DNA of 64,000 nucleotides from the NCBI GenBank assembly GCA_040219275.1, contig JAVJSU010000061.1, positions 287,719 to 351,718 on the forward strand. The letters run 5' to 3'. The notes beneath the pieces are model-generated. The model was not told the DNA's origin and searched no databases. It saw only the letters and a program-made list of their open reading frames with translations. Both the position numbers and the translations under genes were made by a program. Of this stretch, positions 42,289 to 50,904 are shown piece after piece. How positions within the stretch are numbered: the stretch's first letter is position 1; each line of letters starts with the position of its first letter. This DNA comes from JAVJSU01 sp040219275 (GTDB taxonomy: Bacteria; Chloroflexota; Anaerolineae; Aggregatilineales; Phototrophicaceae).

Positions 42289-42667
42289 CGTTTGTTTTTT
42301 CCTCTTCGCTATATAGGGCGACTTTGTAATTGATGAACTCCAAAACCTCGCACAATTCGTTGATCTGCGCCTGCACCTTTTCCCGATGCGCTTCCATCAA
42401 CTCGCGGCGAGTGGATGCGGTATCGCTCCCCTGTCGGTAAAGTTCGATGATATGGCGAATATCATCCAGCGACATCCCCGTAAGGCGCAACTTCTGTAAC
42501 ATATTGATGCGGCGCATATCCGCCTCGTCATAGCGCCGATGCCCATTTTCTGCACGGCTAACAGGATCAAGCAAACCGATGTCCTCGTAATAACGAAGTG
42601 TGTAGGCGCTCAGTCCGGTTTTTTCTGTGATTTGGCGAATGGTGTAGGTGGTTTCTTGTGTCATCAT
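42224..42667 (-). CDS. MerR-family transcriptional regulator
   Basis: The 147 residues have the MerR winged helix (YTIRQITEKTGLSAYTLRYY then EDIGLL and NGHRRYDEADMRRINMLQKL), followed by a coiled-coil dimerisation helix (about 85-125). There is no cysteine cluster for metal sensing, so it belongs to the organic-effector branch (AdhR/YfmP-like) often paired with dehydrogenases. It overlaps the aldo/keto reductase gene and probably controls it together with itself through the operator at 42674-42704. Confidence 0.9.
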   Translation of the reverse strand: MMTQETTYTIRQITEKTGLSAYTLRYYEDIGLLDPVSRAENGHRRYDEADMRRINMLQKLRLTGMSLDDIRHIIELYRQGSDTASTRRELMEAHREKVQAQINELCEVLEFINYKVALYSEEEKTNDERKRNDHELSPVGQNGSAGL

Positions 42668-42673
42668 GCCCTC

Positions 42674-42704
42674 ATGCTACATCTTAGAGTTGACTCGAAG
42701 TCAA
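42674..42704 (-). promoter_or_regulatory. MerR-type promoter with 19-bp spacer and embedded dyad
   Basis: On the minus strand, -35 TTGACT (42704-42699) and -10 TAGCAT (42679-42674) are separated by 19 bases, the stretched spacing typical of MerR-activated promoters. The dyad CTTAGAGTTGACTCGAAG (42683-42700, plus strand; arms CTT-GAGT and ACTC-AAG) lies in the spacer. The predicted start point coincides with ATG 42667, which suggests a leaderless message. Confidence 0.75.
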
Positions 42705-42743
42705 GCAAACAAAGATGAGTATACGATGAGTTTTGTAAAATAC

Positions 42744-42775
42744 AAAAAAGGGCGACCAGGTTCACTGATCGCCCT
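42744..42775 (-). terminator. Terminator of the VOC gene, GGGCGA stem
   Basis: On the minus strand AGGGCGA and TCGCCCT pair around a 13-base loop, followed by six T. Confidence 0.8.
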
Positions 42776-42812
42776 CACGAGTTACTTTGGCTTACCAAAA
42801 TCTTTTTTCGGC

Positions 42813-43208
42813 TTACATATCCACAATCTGATGGATCCCGATGAGATTCCCGCAGGTGTCGTCCAGAATAGCGCCGATGGTCGTTCCCATGTTTGTGGGT
42901 TCCATCGTGAATTCAACGCCCAATGCCCGTAGCCGCTCATATTCGGCGTGGACATCTTCAACCTGAAACGTCGTATAGGGGATGCCATCTGCTACAAGCG
43001 CTTCCTTGAGCGCCTTCATGGCAGGATAATCGCTATTCGGCTCAAGCAGTAATTCGACCCCTTCAGCTGCTTCCGGCGATACGACGGTCAACCAACTCGC
43101 TTCACCAAGTGGAATATCGCGCTTCTTGATAAAGCCCAATTTCTCCGTGTAAAACTTGAGCGCCTTGCCCTGATCTTTCACAGGAACGCTTGTTACACTA
43201 ATTTTCAT
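42813..43208 (-). CDS. VOC-family protein (glyoxalase/extradiol dioxygenase fold)
   Basis: The 131 residues start MKISVTSVPVKDQGKALKFY then TEKLGF and contain SWLTVVSPE, VELLLEPNSD, FQVEDVHAEYERLRALGVEF and DDTCGNLIGIHQI. This is the usual pattern of a single-module VOC protein that dimerises. Metal-ligand candidates are few, so catalysis cannot be asserted. It overlaps the upstream AraC-type regulator by four bases (ATGA) and is probably controlled by it. Confidence 0.85.
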   Translation of the reverse strand: MKISVTSVPVKDQGKALKFYTEKLGFIKKRDIPLGEASWLTVVSPEAAEGVELLLEPNSDYPAMKALKEALVADGIPYTTFQVEDVHAEYERLRALGVEFTMEPTNMGTTIGAILDDTCGNLIGIHQIVDM

Positions 43209-43594
43209 GATACGATCCTTTCCTTGAGTAAGGCTGTTGCTGATTTACAATTGAGTTTCCGAAACTCACTGGGACTGATATCAAACTGTTTCTTGAATGC
43301 CTTGCTAAATGAGGCGTGCGACTCATAACCCGCCGCGAGTGCGACATCCATAATATCAACAGCACCCATCCTCAACTTTTGTCCGGCACGCACCAGACGG
43401 TTGCGACGCACATAGTTGATGGCGCTTTCCCCTGTGCAAGCCGTGAAGACACGATGAAAGTGCGGTATCGAAAAACCCGCAACATCCGCGAGAATTTCAC
43501 GATGCAATGGTTCGCTCAGGTTTTGGCGGATATACCGTTGCACCTGTTCGATACGTTCTTGATGAAGTTGCTCGTTCAGTTTTGTAGTTCCCAT
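43205..43594 (-). CDS. AraC-family regulator, DNA-binding domain only
   Basis: The 129 residues contain two helix-turn-helix units of the AraC/XylS type: LHREILADVAGFSIPHFHRV and IMDVALAAGYESHASFSKAF, then KKQFDISPSEFRK. There is no N-terminal effector domain, so it is shorter than the typical 280-residue members and resembles MarA/SoxS-size proteins. It is the first gene of an operon with the VOC protein. Confidence 0.88.
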   Translation of the reverse strand: MGTTKLNEQLHQERIEQVQRYIRQNLSEPLHREILADVAGFSIPHFHRVFTACTGESAINYVRRNRLVRAGQKLRMGAVDIMDVALAAGYESHASFSKAFKKQFDISPSEFRKLNCKSATALLKERIVS

Positions 43595-43838
43595 AAAAAC
43601 ACTATACCCTCTTCAATTCAGGACGTACTATTCCTATCGTATCATTTCCAGGATTGCGTTCTCATTGAGTCATTATATGCGATGAAAGCATTAGAGTGTC
43701 TTGCGGGAGAGGTTTTGGTTAAGAGACATAGTGACAATGATTTTTCAGCTATCGTTGACCAATTGTATATTTGCCGTCGGGTAAAATGCCAGCGACTAAT
43801 TTATAGTAAGAAAAATCATTGAGAAATTGAGGATAAAA

Positions 43839-45119
43839 ATGAAGTTTCGATGGTTTGTAGCTTCTCTTATATTGTTAGTCATTTGCCAAATGCAGATTAT
43901 GGGACAGGATAACCCGATTGAAAGATTGCCACCGATTGCCGCCTATCAAACAGATGGTGGACTTTACGTCTTCAATGTAACTGAAGATCCTATTCTCATT
44001 TTGAGAAATGACGTAAATTCGCTGATACTTGACGTAGGTACTACACCGATATGGAGTACGAATGGTGAACTCCTAGCTTACCAAGAAATTGGGAATGAGA
44101 CTGTACTTTATTTAATTTCAATTGATGATCTGAGCATCCAACAACGTGTTTCAGACCTTGATTATGACTCTATCTTAAACTTTACAATTGACAACGAAAA
44201 CCTGCTTTATTCTACGTTCGGCGAATGGTACGATGCGTCAAATCCTCCGAATGTTGATTATGGCGTGTGGCGACAACGGAAGCTCTTGATCGAGGAGTTT
44301 TCCATCCCAAGTATGACGAGACGTGAAATTCTCACTCACTCGCTTCCAACAGTTCATGAAGCCAGTTTTGATGGAGGAGGCAATCTTGGCTTGCTTTGTC
44401 CAAGCTATGGAATGTCTATCATTGAATCACGCTCAACGTTCCTCACGCCGCTGATCCTTGCGGATACCCCGTATGGGATTCTTACCTATTTCGATAATCC
44501 AGACCCACAATCAAGTTCACGATTAGCAATTGGCCCTACAACACTAGTTGTACCTGCAATGACTTCTGCTTTCCTGAGTACAAATTACGAGCAAATTGTG
44601 TTCAAAATCGGCTACGAATTTCAGATCGGGATGGTTAATCTTTCAACACAACAAACCGAATTGTTTGAGTTGAGTCATATCCCTGAAGCACTTATAAGCG
44701 ATGGTGAGAGATATTTTTACTATTCAGTTCGCATTGAAGGTGATGAGCCGCTTATCCCAGACGCGTATTGGGAAAACGATCAGTTCTGGTATTTAGCATG
44801 TAACGAATACATCAATCAAGTAGCAATTTATCGGTTCGATATAGAAACTCAAGAAGAAACACGGTTGTACATAAGTGATAACTTCTCTATTCCCTGGATG
44901 ACACTATCACCAAATGGACAAGAGCTTTATTTCACTACCATACCTAATGGACAGATCTGGCGAGATGCAATGCTGGATAATGATTGCGCCTTACAAGAAT
45001 GCATTGAGTACCTATTTCCGAATTTGTCTCGACTAAACCTTGAGTCATTGCAATCTGAAGTTCTATTGGAAAATGTGCTCAAGCCAGTCATCAATTTTGG
45101 CTATCAAACACAAAATTAG
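43839..45119 (+). CDS. Secreted protein, possible beta-propeller (uncharacterised)
   Basis: ATG 43839 has GAGG six bases upstream and opens a signal peptide (MKFRWFVASLILLVICQMQI). The 426 residues contain scattered blocks such as GTTPIWSTNGELLAYQE, ISDGERYFYYSV and PWMTLSPNGQELYFTT, which look like TolB/WD40-type propeller blades. No catalytic motif is seen. The gene is clearly more AT-rich than its neighbours, and the 240 bases before it hold no gene, so recent acquisition is possible. A terminator follows. Confidence 0.65.
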   Translation: MKFRWFVASLILLVICQMQIMGQDNPIERLPPIAAYQTDGGLYVFNVTEDPILILRNDVNSLILDVGTTPIWSTNGELLAYQEIGNETVLYLISIDDLSIQQRVSDLDYDSILNFTIDNENLLYSTFGEWYDASNPPNVDYGVWRQRKLLIEEFSIPSMTRREILTHSLPTVHEASFDGGGNLGLLCPSYGMSIIESRSTFLTPLILADTPYGILTYFDNPDPQSSSRLAIGPTTLVVPAMTSAFLSTNYEQIVFKIGYEFQIGMVNLSTQQTELFELSHIPEALISDGERYFYYSVRIEGDEPLIPDAYWENDQFWYLACNEYINQVAIYRFDIETQEETRLYISDNFSIPWMTLSPNGQELYFTTIPNGQIWRDAMLDNDCALQECIEYLFPNLSRLNLESLQSEVLLENVLKPVINFGYQTQN

Positions 45120-45130
45120 CGAAATCAAAA

Positions 45131-45155
45131 GGGCGATCAAATTCGCTGACCGCCC
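45131..45155. terminator. Hairpin terminator between convergent genes, GGGCG stem
   Basis: GGGCGATCA and TGACCGCCC pair (one mismatch) around AATTCGC. The left flank AATCAAAA gives a U-rich tail on the minus strand, so it mainly serves the thiolase gene. Confidence 0.75.
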
Positions 45156-45186
45156 CTCCATAGTTAAATTAGATCAAACACATCAT

Positions 45187-46341
45187 CTAATTGATGCGTT
45201 CGATGATGGTGCCTGTACCCATACCACCGCCACAGCACATCGTCTGCAAGCCAATCGTCTGATTATGGGTTTCCAGCGCATAAATGAGCGTGGTCATCAA
45301 GCGTCCACCGGAAGCGCCGAGCGGATGACCGAGTGCAATCGCACCACCATGCACGTTGACTTTGCTCATGTCCGCGCCGATTTCTTTTTCCCACATACCA
45401 ATCACGGCGGCGAAGGCTTCGTTGACTTCAAACAGGTCAATATCGCTCAGGGACATGCCCGCTCGCTTAAGCACCTGTCTGGTCGCTTCGATGGGTCCGG
45501 TCAGCATCAGGTGCGGGTCACTGCCGACGGTGGACATGGAGACAATACGCGCTTTGGGTTTTAGTCCGAGTTCTTTGGCTTTATCAGCAGACATCACGAC
45601 TAACGCCGTCGCGCCATCACTGATCTGGCTAGAATTTCCCGCAGTTGTCACGCCATCCGCCGTAAAGACAGTATTTAAATCCCCCATCTTTGCACGATCT
45701 GCATTCGGGCGAATCCCCTCGTCTTTATCGAGGATGATGCTGTTGCCCTCTTTGTCTAAGCCTTCAATCGGCAGAATTTCTTTGGAGAACCAGCCGTTTT
45801 CGGTGGCTTTGGCGGCGCGCATGTGGCTTTCGTAACCAATGGAATCCACCTGTTCGCGGCTGATGCCCCATTTCTGCGCGATTTCATCAGCGGCAACCCC
45901 CTGCGGAATCATGTTATACAGTTCCATGATGCGATCCGTAAACGGTTGCTGAGTGCCCATGCTACTGCCCATCGGCACACGGCTCATGTTTTCCACGCCG
46001 CCGGCAATCACGGCATCCGCCTGCCCGCTAGCGATCATCGCCGCCGCCATATGGACTGCTTGCTGGCTACTACCACACTGAAAATCTACTGTCGTCGCTG
46101 GAATACTAATCGGCAATTCGGCATCTAGCGCCACGTTACGGGCAATATTGAAGGTCTGCTCGCCGACTTGACTGACACACCCCATTATGACATGCTCAAT
46201 CACCGAAGGATCGACATTGGCGCGGGCTAATGCTTCACACAGGGCATATGACCCCAGACGAACCGGATGTGTTTCCCGCAGTGCGCCGTTACGACGACCC
46301 AATGCAGTTCTAGCGGCATCAACAATAACTACTTCACGCAT
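45187..46341 (-). CDS. Acetyl-CoA acetyltransferase (thiolase)
   Basis: The 384 residues carry the thiolase active-site set: nucleophilic Cys in VDFQCGSSQQAVHMAA, the NEAFAA motif, the His in GGAIALGHPLGASG and the second Cys in QTMCCGGGMGTG. Such enzymes make or split acetoacetyl-CoA or longer 3-ketoacyl-CoA in the cytoplasm. No beta-oxidation partner is adjacent; the enoyl-CoA hydratase at 36492 is 9 kb away. Transcribed alone, divergent from the VLRF1-like gene. Confidence 0.93.
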   Translation of the reverse strand: MREVVIVDAARTALGRRNGALRETHPVRLGSYALCEALARANVDPSVIEHVIMGCVSQVGEQTFNIARNVALDAELPISIPATTVDFQCGSSQQAVHMAAAMIASGQADAVIAGGVENMSRVPMGSSMGTQQPFTDRIMELYNMIPQGVAADEIAQKWGISREQVDSIGYESHMRAAKATENGWFSKEILPIEGLDKEGNSIILDKDEGIRPNADRAKMGDLNTVFTADGVTTAGNSSQISDGATALVVMSADKAKELGLKPKARIVSMSTVGSDPHLMLTGPIEATRQVLKRAGMSLSDIDLFEVNEAFAAVIGMWEKEIGADMSKVNVHGGAIALGHPLGASGGRLMTTLIYALETHNQTIGLQTMCCGGGMGTGTIIERIN

Positions 46342-46562
46342 CGTAAAAACCTCATTAATCTAATTTGTATTTGATTTTTTATCGTCACTATCATACCTCA
46401 TAAATAGTGTGAATTTCCATAAATTTAGATACCAAGAAAAATGAGCGGAACATTAGCAACCAGCAAAATCCACGTTCTAAGTCTCATATCCAGCTAAGCC
46501 CCATTTCAGACCAGTATGTTAAGGTTGAGGTAGATATTTTTCAAATGACATAAGGGAGTCAG

Positions 46563-47657
46563 ATGATAAACCTTAATGATGTCAAAACATTACTCAATTC
46601 AGAAGACAAGCAAGTTATTTCCGTTTATTTACGGATTGATCCTGCCTTACGCGAAAATCAAGCAGATAATCCAGCGTGGCGAATATGGCTAAAAAATGCG
46701 GTGCGTGATGCCGAACGTGACATGCGCGATTCAAAACGTGAAATTTGGGAGGATCGCAAAGAGCGCCTCTATACCTACATTGATAATTACACACCGTCGG
46801 CTAAAAGTCTCATCATATTTATCGGGCAATCGTTCGAGCAAATTCATGAACTACCCATTCTGATCAGCGAAAATGCGTTTAATTATGGGGAGATTCAGAT
46901 TGCGCCGATGTTGTGGCTACTTGATGAATATAAGCCCTATCTCATTACGCTGATCGATACTGAAAAAGCCCAATTGATGACCATGTATCTTGGTAATGTA
47001 ACCTCCAGAAGCGAATTAGAGTCGGATCGATTTGCCTATGATTTCGGCGAAAAGACATTAATGCCCCGTCAGACGAGTGTCGCCAATGCTGGTACACAGG
47101 TGACGCAAGGAAGCAATCGAGATCGCTTTGAAGATACAATGGATGAACATATTGATCACTTTTATCGTAATGTCGCCGCAGAGATTGAAACTGTTCTTAA
47201 GCGCGATAAGCTGAAACGGATTATCCTCGGCGGGAGTGAACAATCAGCCCATGCGTTAAAAGATATGTTATCCAACAACTGGCAAGAGAAAATCATCGCT
47301 GTCTTACCCATCCCGATGGATTCAAATGATAGCGAAATTAGCAAACGTGTCTTACCGTCTGCGCTAGATTACGAACGTCAAAAAGAAGTCACACTGGTTG
47401 ATGATGTGATTGGACTCGCAAAATCCGATGGACGTGGTGCACTCGGTCAGGGCGCGATTGAGGAAGCTCTGACGCAACAGCGTGTCGAATTGCTGATCGC
47501 CCCGTGGGAACAAGAGCTTGATAACAAAGCCATCGTCGAGCATCTTGCCCATAAAACCTTGCAAAATGGCGGCGAGGTAGAATTTGTTCATGGAGAAGCG
47601 GCGCAACTGTTGATTGATGAAGGTGGTATGGCGGCAAAGTTATACTACACGATTTAA
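46563..47657 (+). CDS. VLRF1/baeRF-type release-factor-fold protein
   Basis: The 364 residues resemble the bacterial archaeo-eukaryotic release factor (baeRF/VLRF1) families. The start VISVYLRIDPALRENQADNP leads to a middle LITLIDTEKAQLMTMYLGNV, a KRDKLKRIILGGSEQSAHAL segment and a C-terminal RVELLIAPWEQELDNKAIVE followed by GGEVEFVHGEAAQLLIDEGG. Families of this fold have been proposed to act on ribosomes or peptidyl-tRNA. The GGQ loop is not obvious here (GRGALGQGAIE sits in a similar place), so peptidyl hydrolysis is uncertain. A terminator follows. Confidence 0.7.
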   Translation: MINLNDVKTLLNSEDKQVISVYLRIDPALRENQADNPAWRIWLKNAVRDAERDMRDSKREIWEDRKERLYTYIDNYTPSAKSLIIFIGQSFEQIHELPILISENAFNYGEIQIAPMLWLLDEYKPYLITLIDTEKAQLMTMYLGNVTSRSELESDRFAYDFGEKTLMPRQTSVANAGTQVTQGSNRDRFEDTMDEHIDHFYRNVAAEIETVLKRDKLKRIILGGSEQSAHALKDMLSNNWQEKIIAVLPIPMDSNDSEISKRVLPSALDYERQKEVTLVDDVIGLAKSDGRGALGQGAIEEALTQQRVELLIAPWEQELDNKAIVEHLAHKTLQNGGEVEFVHGEAAQLLIDEGGMAAKLYYTI

Positions 47658-47687
47658 CCTGTAGACAGTAATCTCGAGATAAAAACA

Positions 47688-47716
47688 AAAACCCGTCTTC
47701 ATGTGAGGCGGGTTTT
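47688..47716. terminator. Hairpin terminator between convergent genes
   Basis: AAAACCCG and CGGGTTTT pair, with an inner CT/AG extension, between the release-factor-like gene and the PIG-L gene. A-rich and T-rich flanks suit both strands. Confidence 0.8.
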
Positions 47717-47746
47717 GTTCGTTTCATAGGCTGATGAATGTGCTGA

Positions 47747-48469
47747 TTAGGGCAATATGCGATACGGCAAAATGCGGTTAAAGGACTTCCACCAGATAAA
47801 CGCTTCTGCATATTCCACGCCACACTGCAACCCGCGATAGCCGCTCTGAAGTTTAATCATCCGCATAAACGGATTTTGGTCGCGTGACGGAACTTCAAAA
47901 TCAGGTTCGTAGGTATCGGGCATCATCTGGCTGACATGCTTACTGAGCATTTCTGCCTTTTGTTCAAAATGATCGGAAATATCCACCCACTCTTCTGGAA
48001 TAAAGCTCAATCCAAGCACACCATCCATGAAGGCGATGGGCAATTGATTACGGTGCGGTGGTAAATCCGACGGGAAGTTACGGACGCGCGCCAATTGTGC
48101 CGCATCCAGCACCATTTGATTGGTATAGCGATGGTCGGGATGATAGTCTTCTGGCGGATGGGTGATGATGACATCCGGTTTTATTTCACGGATCACATTG
48201 ACGAACTTCGCCATATATTCGTCAGTCGGCTTTAATCCGCCATCAGGAATCGCCATCCACACAAGTTCTGCGCCAATCACAGCCGCCGAAGCAAGAGATT
48301 CTTTACGGCGGACCTCGGCGATTTCATCAGGGTTGCCCTTCGGTCGTCCACGACCATCTGTGACCACACACATAAACACTTTATCGCCACGAGCGGCACA
48401 TTTTGCCAGTGTACCACCGCATTGCACTTCGATATCATCGCCGTGTGCGGCAATTGCTAAAACATTCAT
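47747..48469 (-). CDS. PIG-L/LmbE-family zinc deacetylase
   Basis: The 240 residues start MNVLAIAAHGDDIEVQCGGT, where AHGDD replaces the usual AHPDD zinc motif. The second motif HPPEDYHPDHRYTNQ is intact, so both zinc-binding parts are present. Family members remove acyl groups from amino sugars or from sugar-linked amines. It is the last gene of the operon starting at 54318, 26 bases after the ArgH-like lyase. In this setting it may deacylate an imported N-acyl compound, an inference from position. Confidence 0.88.
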   Translation of the reverse strand: MNVLAIAAHGDDIEVQCGGTLAKCAARGDKVFMCVVTDGRGRPKGNPDEIAEVRRKESLASAAVIGAELVWMAIPDGGLKPTDEYMAKFVNVIREIKPDVIITHPPEDYHPDHRYTNQMVLDAAQLARVRNFPSDLPPHRNQLPIAFMDGVLGLSFIPEEWVDISDHFEQKAEMLSKHVSQMMPDTYEPDFEVPSRDQNPFMRMIKLQSGYRGLQCGVEYAEAFIWWKSFNRILPYRILP

Positions 48470-48495
48470 TTATGAATTTACTCCATTATTGATTA

Positions 48496-49986
48496 TTAAT
48501 CGCGTAATACATTTTCTACTTCGGATTTTAGCTTCTCACTTGCGGAGTCAAGATCGCTTAGAAGACCCTCATAAGTGGTTTTATCCACCGTGAGTTGCAC
48601 CTCAAGCAAATCGAGCACGCCCGCTGTCGCTGTGGGTGACGAACCACCAAAGCCAGTACGTTTGTTGATGAACGCTACCGGATTCAGCGCGTCTTGCAAA
48701 TCCTCTTCAGATAGATGCACCTCAAGACCGATTTTATCCTGAGCAATATGCGTCAGGAGTTCACTCGTCAGGTCTTCAGGCGACAGTTTGTTGGTCAGCG
48801 CATAGGTCACCATGCCGGAGACAATGCTATGTGCCTGACGGAACGGCAGATTGGCTTTGCGAACCAGTGTATCCGCCAATTCCGTTACGGTTGTAAATCC
48901 AGCAGTCGCCCGCTGAGAAAGATGCTCTACGTTGACGTGTAATGTCTCCATCACCGCGCCGTATAAATCGAGAATTTCTGCCGATGTTTCCAGACTACCG
49001 AATAACATCGGGAAAATTTCGTCTTCAATATCCTGTGTATCGCCATATGGAATACTGTGCGATTGCGTAATGATACCCTGCGATTGCGCCAACATCCGGC
49101 TAATCCGTGCGCGAAGATGTTCCAGCACCACCGGATTGCGCTTTTGTGGCATGATGGAGCTAATCTGAATGAAGCTGTCGTCCAGCCGAATTGCACCGCT
49201 TTCTTGTGTCGCCCAGAAGAGCATATCGTGAGTGAAGCGCGAAAGATTCGTTCCCAAACTGCTAAGCGCGTTGGCGACATCCGTCAGATTATCGGACGCG
49301 GCGATGCTATCATAAGTGCTTGGCATCACGCCATCAAAACCGAGCAATTCCGCACTCAAATCTCGATCTACCGGAAAGCCTGTCCCTGTAAGCGCGGCGG
49401 CTCCGAGTGGGCTTTGATTATTGGTCTCATAGGCGAATTGCAGACGTTTGGTGTCGCGTTCTAGGAAGGACAACACACCCGCCATATAATGCGCCATCGT
49501 GGTCGGCTGTGCGGGTTGGGTATGCGTATAACCCGGCATAATCGTCTGCAAATGTTGACGCGCAAATTTTAGGATGGTCTGCCGTAAATCTAATAACTGC
49601 TTCATCGCATCCAATTGCAAAGGACGCAATGCCATCCGTGTCAGCGCGTAGCCCAGATCATTACGACTGCGCCCCAGTTGGATATTCCCACCGTATTCAG
49701 CCCCAATCATGTCAATGATTTTGCGCTCGATCACAAAAAATAAGTCTTCTATGCCGGATTGATACTTAAAGTCGACTTTATCCATCTTGCCGATGGTGTT
49801 TAGTGCGGAGAGCAAGGCTTTCGCGTTCGCTTTGACTATGATGCCACTTTTATATAGCATAATGGTGTGTGCTTTATTAGCGGCGAGCATCGGTTGATGA
49901 TAGTACACGAGCGCATCTTCGAAAAACGGCAATAGCACATATTTTTCGTAGAGCGGATGCGGAAATGATTTTGGCGAATCTGCCAT
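48496..49986 (-). CDS. Argininosuccinate lyase/aspartase superfamily lyase (substrate uncertain)
   Basis: The 496 residues have the three superfamily regions: QLGRSRNDLGYALTRM, MPGYTHTQPAQPTTMAHY with the catalytic His, and the flexible serine loop SSIMPQKRNPVVLEHL. The family releases fumarate from a C-N or C-O adduct. True ArgH reads H-T-[AG]-R-S-R-N-D-Q in the first region; here HT is replaced by QL and the final Q by L, so the amine half of the substrate may differ. It lies in a catabolic transport operon, not with arg genes, and is translated directly before PIG-L. EDDS-lyase-like enzymes are an example of such relatives. argH remains possible. Confidence 0.8.
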   Translation of the reverse strand: MADSPKSFPHPLYEKYVLLPFFEDALVYYHQPMLAANKAHTIMLYKSGIIVKANAKALLSALNTIGKMDKVDFKYQSGIEDLFFVIERKIIDMIGAEYGGNIQLGRSRNDLGYALTRMALRPLQLDAMKQLLDLRQTILKFARQHLQTIMPGYTHTQPAQPTTMAHYMAGVLSFLERDTKRLQFAYETNNQSPLGAAALTGTGFPVDRDLSAELLGFDGVMPSTYDSIAASDNLTDVANALSSLGTNLSRFTHDMLFWATQESGAIRLDDSFIQISSIMPQKRNPVVLEHLRARISRMLAQSQGIITQSHSIPYGDTQDIEDEIFPMLFGSLETSAEILDLYGAVMETLHVNVEHLSQRATAGFTTVTELADTLVRKANLPFRQAHSIVSGMVTYALTNKLSPEDLTSELLTHIAQDKIGLEVHLSEEDLQDALNPVAFINKRTGFGGSSPTATAGVLDLLEVQLTVDKTTYEGLLSDLDSASEKLKSEVENVLRD

Positions 49987-49999
49987 GTTTATTCCTTTA

Positions 50000-50890
50000 T
50001 TAGCCTTTCAGCCCGGTGAGTGCAACCCCTTCAATGATGTATCGCTGGAAGAAAATCACAATGAGCAACAATGGAATTACGGAAAGTGATGCGCCCGTCA
50101 TAATCAAATTCCACGCTGAACCGGCTTCTGTTGAGAAGAACTGTACACCAACGGGCAAGGTCATCATTTCTTGCTTGGACGTGATAATCAGGGGCCAGAT
50201 GAAAGCGTTCCAGTTGCCGAGAAAATTAAAAATACACAGTGCGCCAATCGCCGGTAAACTCAGCGGAACGGCAATACGCCAGAACAAGCCAAATTCACTC
50301 ACGCCATCAATACGGGCGGCATCCAACAATTCATCAGGAACACTCTGCATAAATTGGCGCATCAGGAAAATCCCCGCGCCTGTAATCACACCGGGGAAGG
50401 CAATCCCCCAATAGGTATCGATCCATGAGCCACCGATAATCGGGTTTGCCGACATGATGAACCACGGGATAAGTAACATTTCCGTCGGCACCATTAGCGA
50501 ACTTAAAAATGCGAAGAAGACTATCCGTTTGCCCGGAAAATCGTATTTAGCAAACACATAACCGGCTAACGAATCAAAGAATGCTACGCTAACGGTACTC
50601 ATCAATGCGACAATTAATGAGTTGATATACCAGCGTGGCAACTCGGTATCTGTTAGGACAGACACGTAATTATCCAGCGTGGGATCATTCGGCAAAAAAT
50701 TCGGAAAGATGATTTCGACTTGCGGTTTAAACGACGTAGAAATCATCCATAGAAATGGAATTATCATCGTTATTCCGAGTAGTGTAAGTACCCCATAGGA
50801 AAACAGCATGGTCATGGTATCAGCATTGCTTCTATAGACCTTAGGGCGACCCTTATTCTCAAATATACGTTTGTCTTCCAGAATAGTCAT
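50000..50890 (-). CDS. Sugar-type ABC transporter permease (MalG/UgpE family)
   Basis: The 296 residues have a cytoplasmic N-terminus, six predicted helices, and the EAA loop DELLDAARIDGVSEFGLFWR followed by VPLSLPA that docks to the ATPase. The N-terminal ISTSFKPQVEI and C-terminal FQRYIIEGVALTGLKG are hallmarks of MalG-type permeases. It pairs with the MalF-type gene upstream (14 bases). The ATPase subunit is missing from the operon and is presumably a shared MsmX/UgpC-type protein encoded elsewhere. Confidence 0.95.
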   Translation of the reverse strand: MTILEDKRIFENKGRPKVYRSNADTMTMLFSYGVLTLLGITMIIPFLWMISTSFKPQVEIIFPNFLPNDPTLDNYVSVLTDTELPRWYINSLIVALMSTVSVAFFDSLAGYVFAKYDFPGKRIVFFAFLSSLMVPTEMLLIPWFIMSANPIIGGSWIDTYWGIAFPGVITGAGIFLMRQFMQSVPDELLDAARIDGVSEFGLFWRIAVPLSLPAIGALCIFNFLGNWNAFIWPLIITSKQEMMTLPVGVQFFSTEAGSAWNLIMTGASLSVIPLLLIVIFFQRYIIEGVALTGLKG

Positions 50891-50904
50891 ACGGTCTGTA
50901 TTCC

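Noticed and set aside
43316..43822. Plus-strand frame of 168 codons across the AraC-type regulator and the following spacer
   Set aside because: Most of it is antisense to clear helix-turn-helix motifs; the rest has no domain and no ribosome site.
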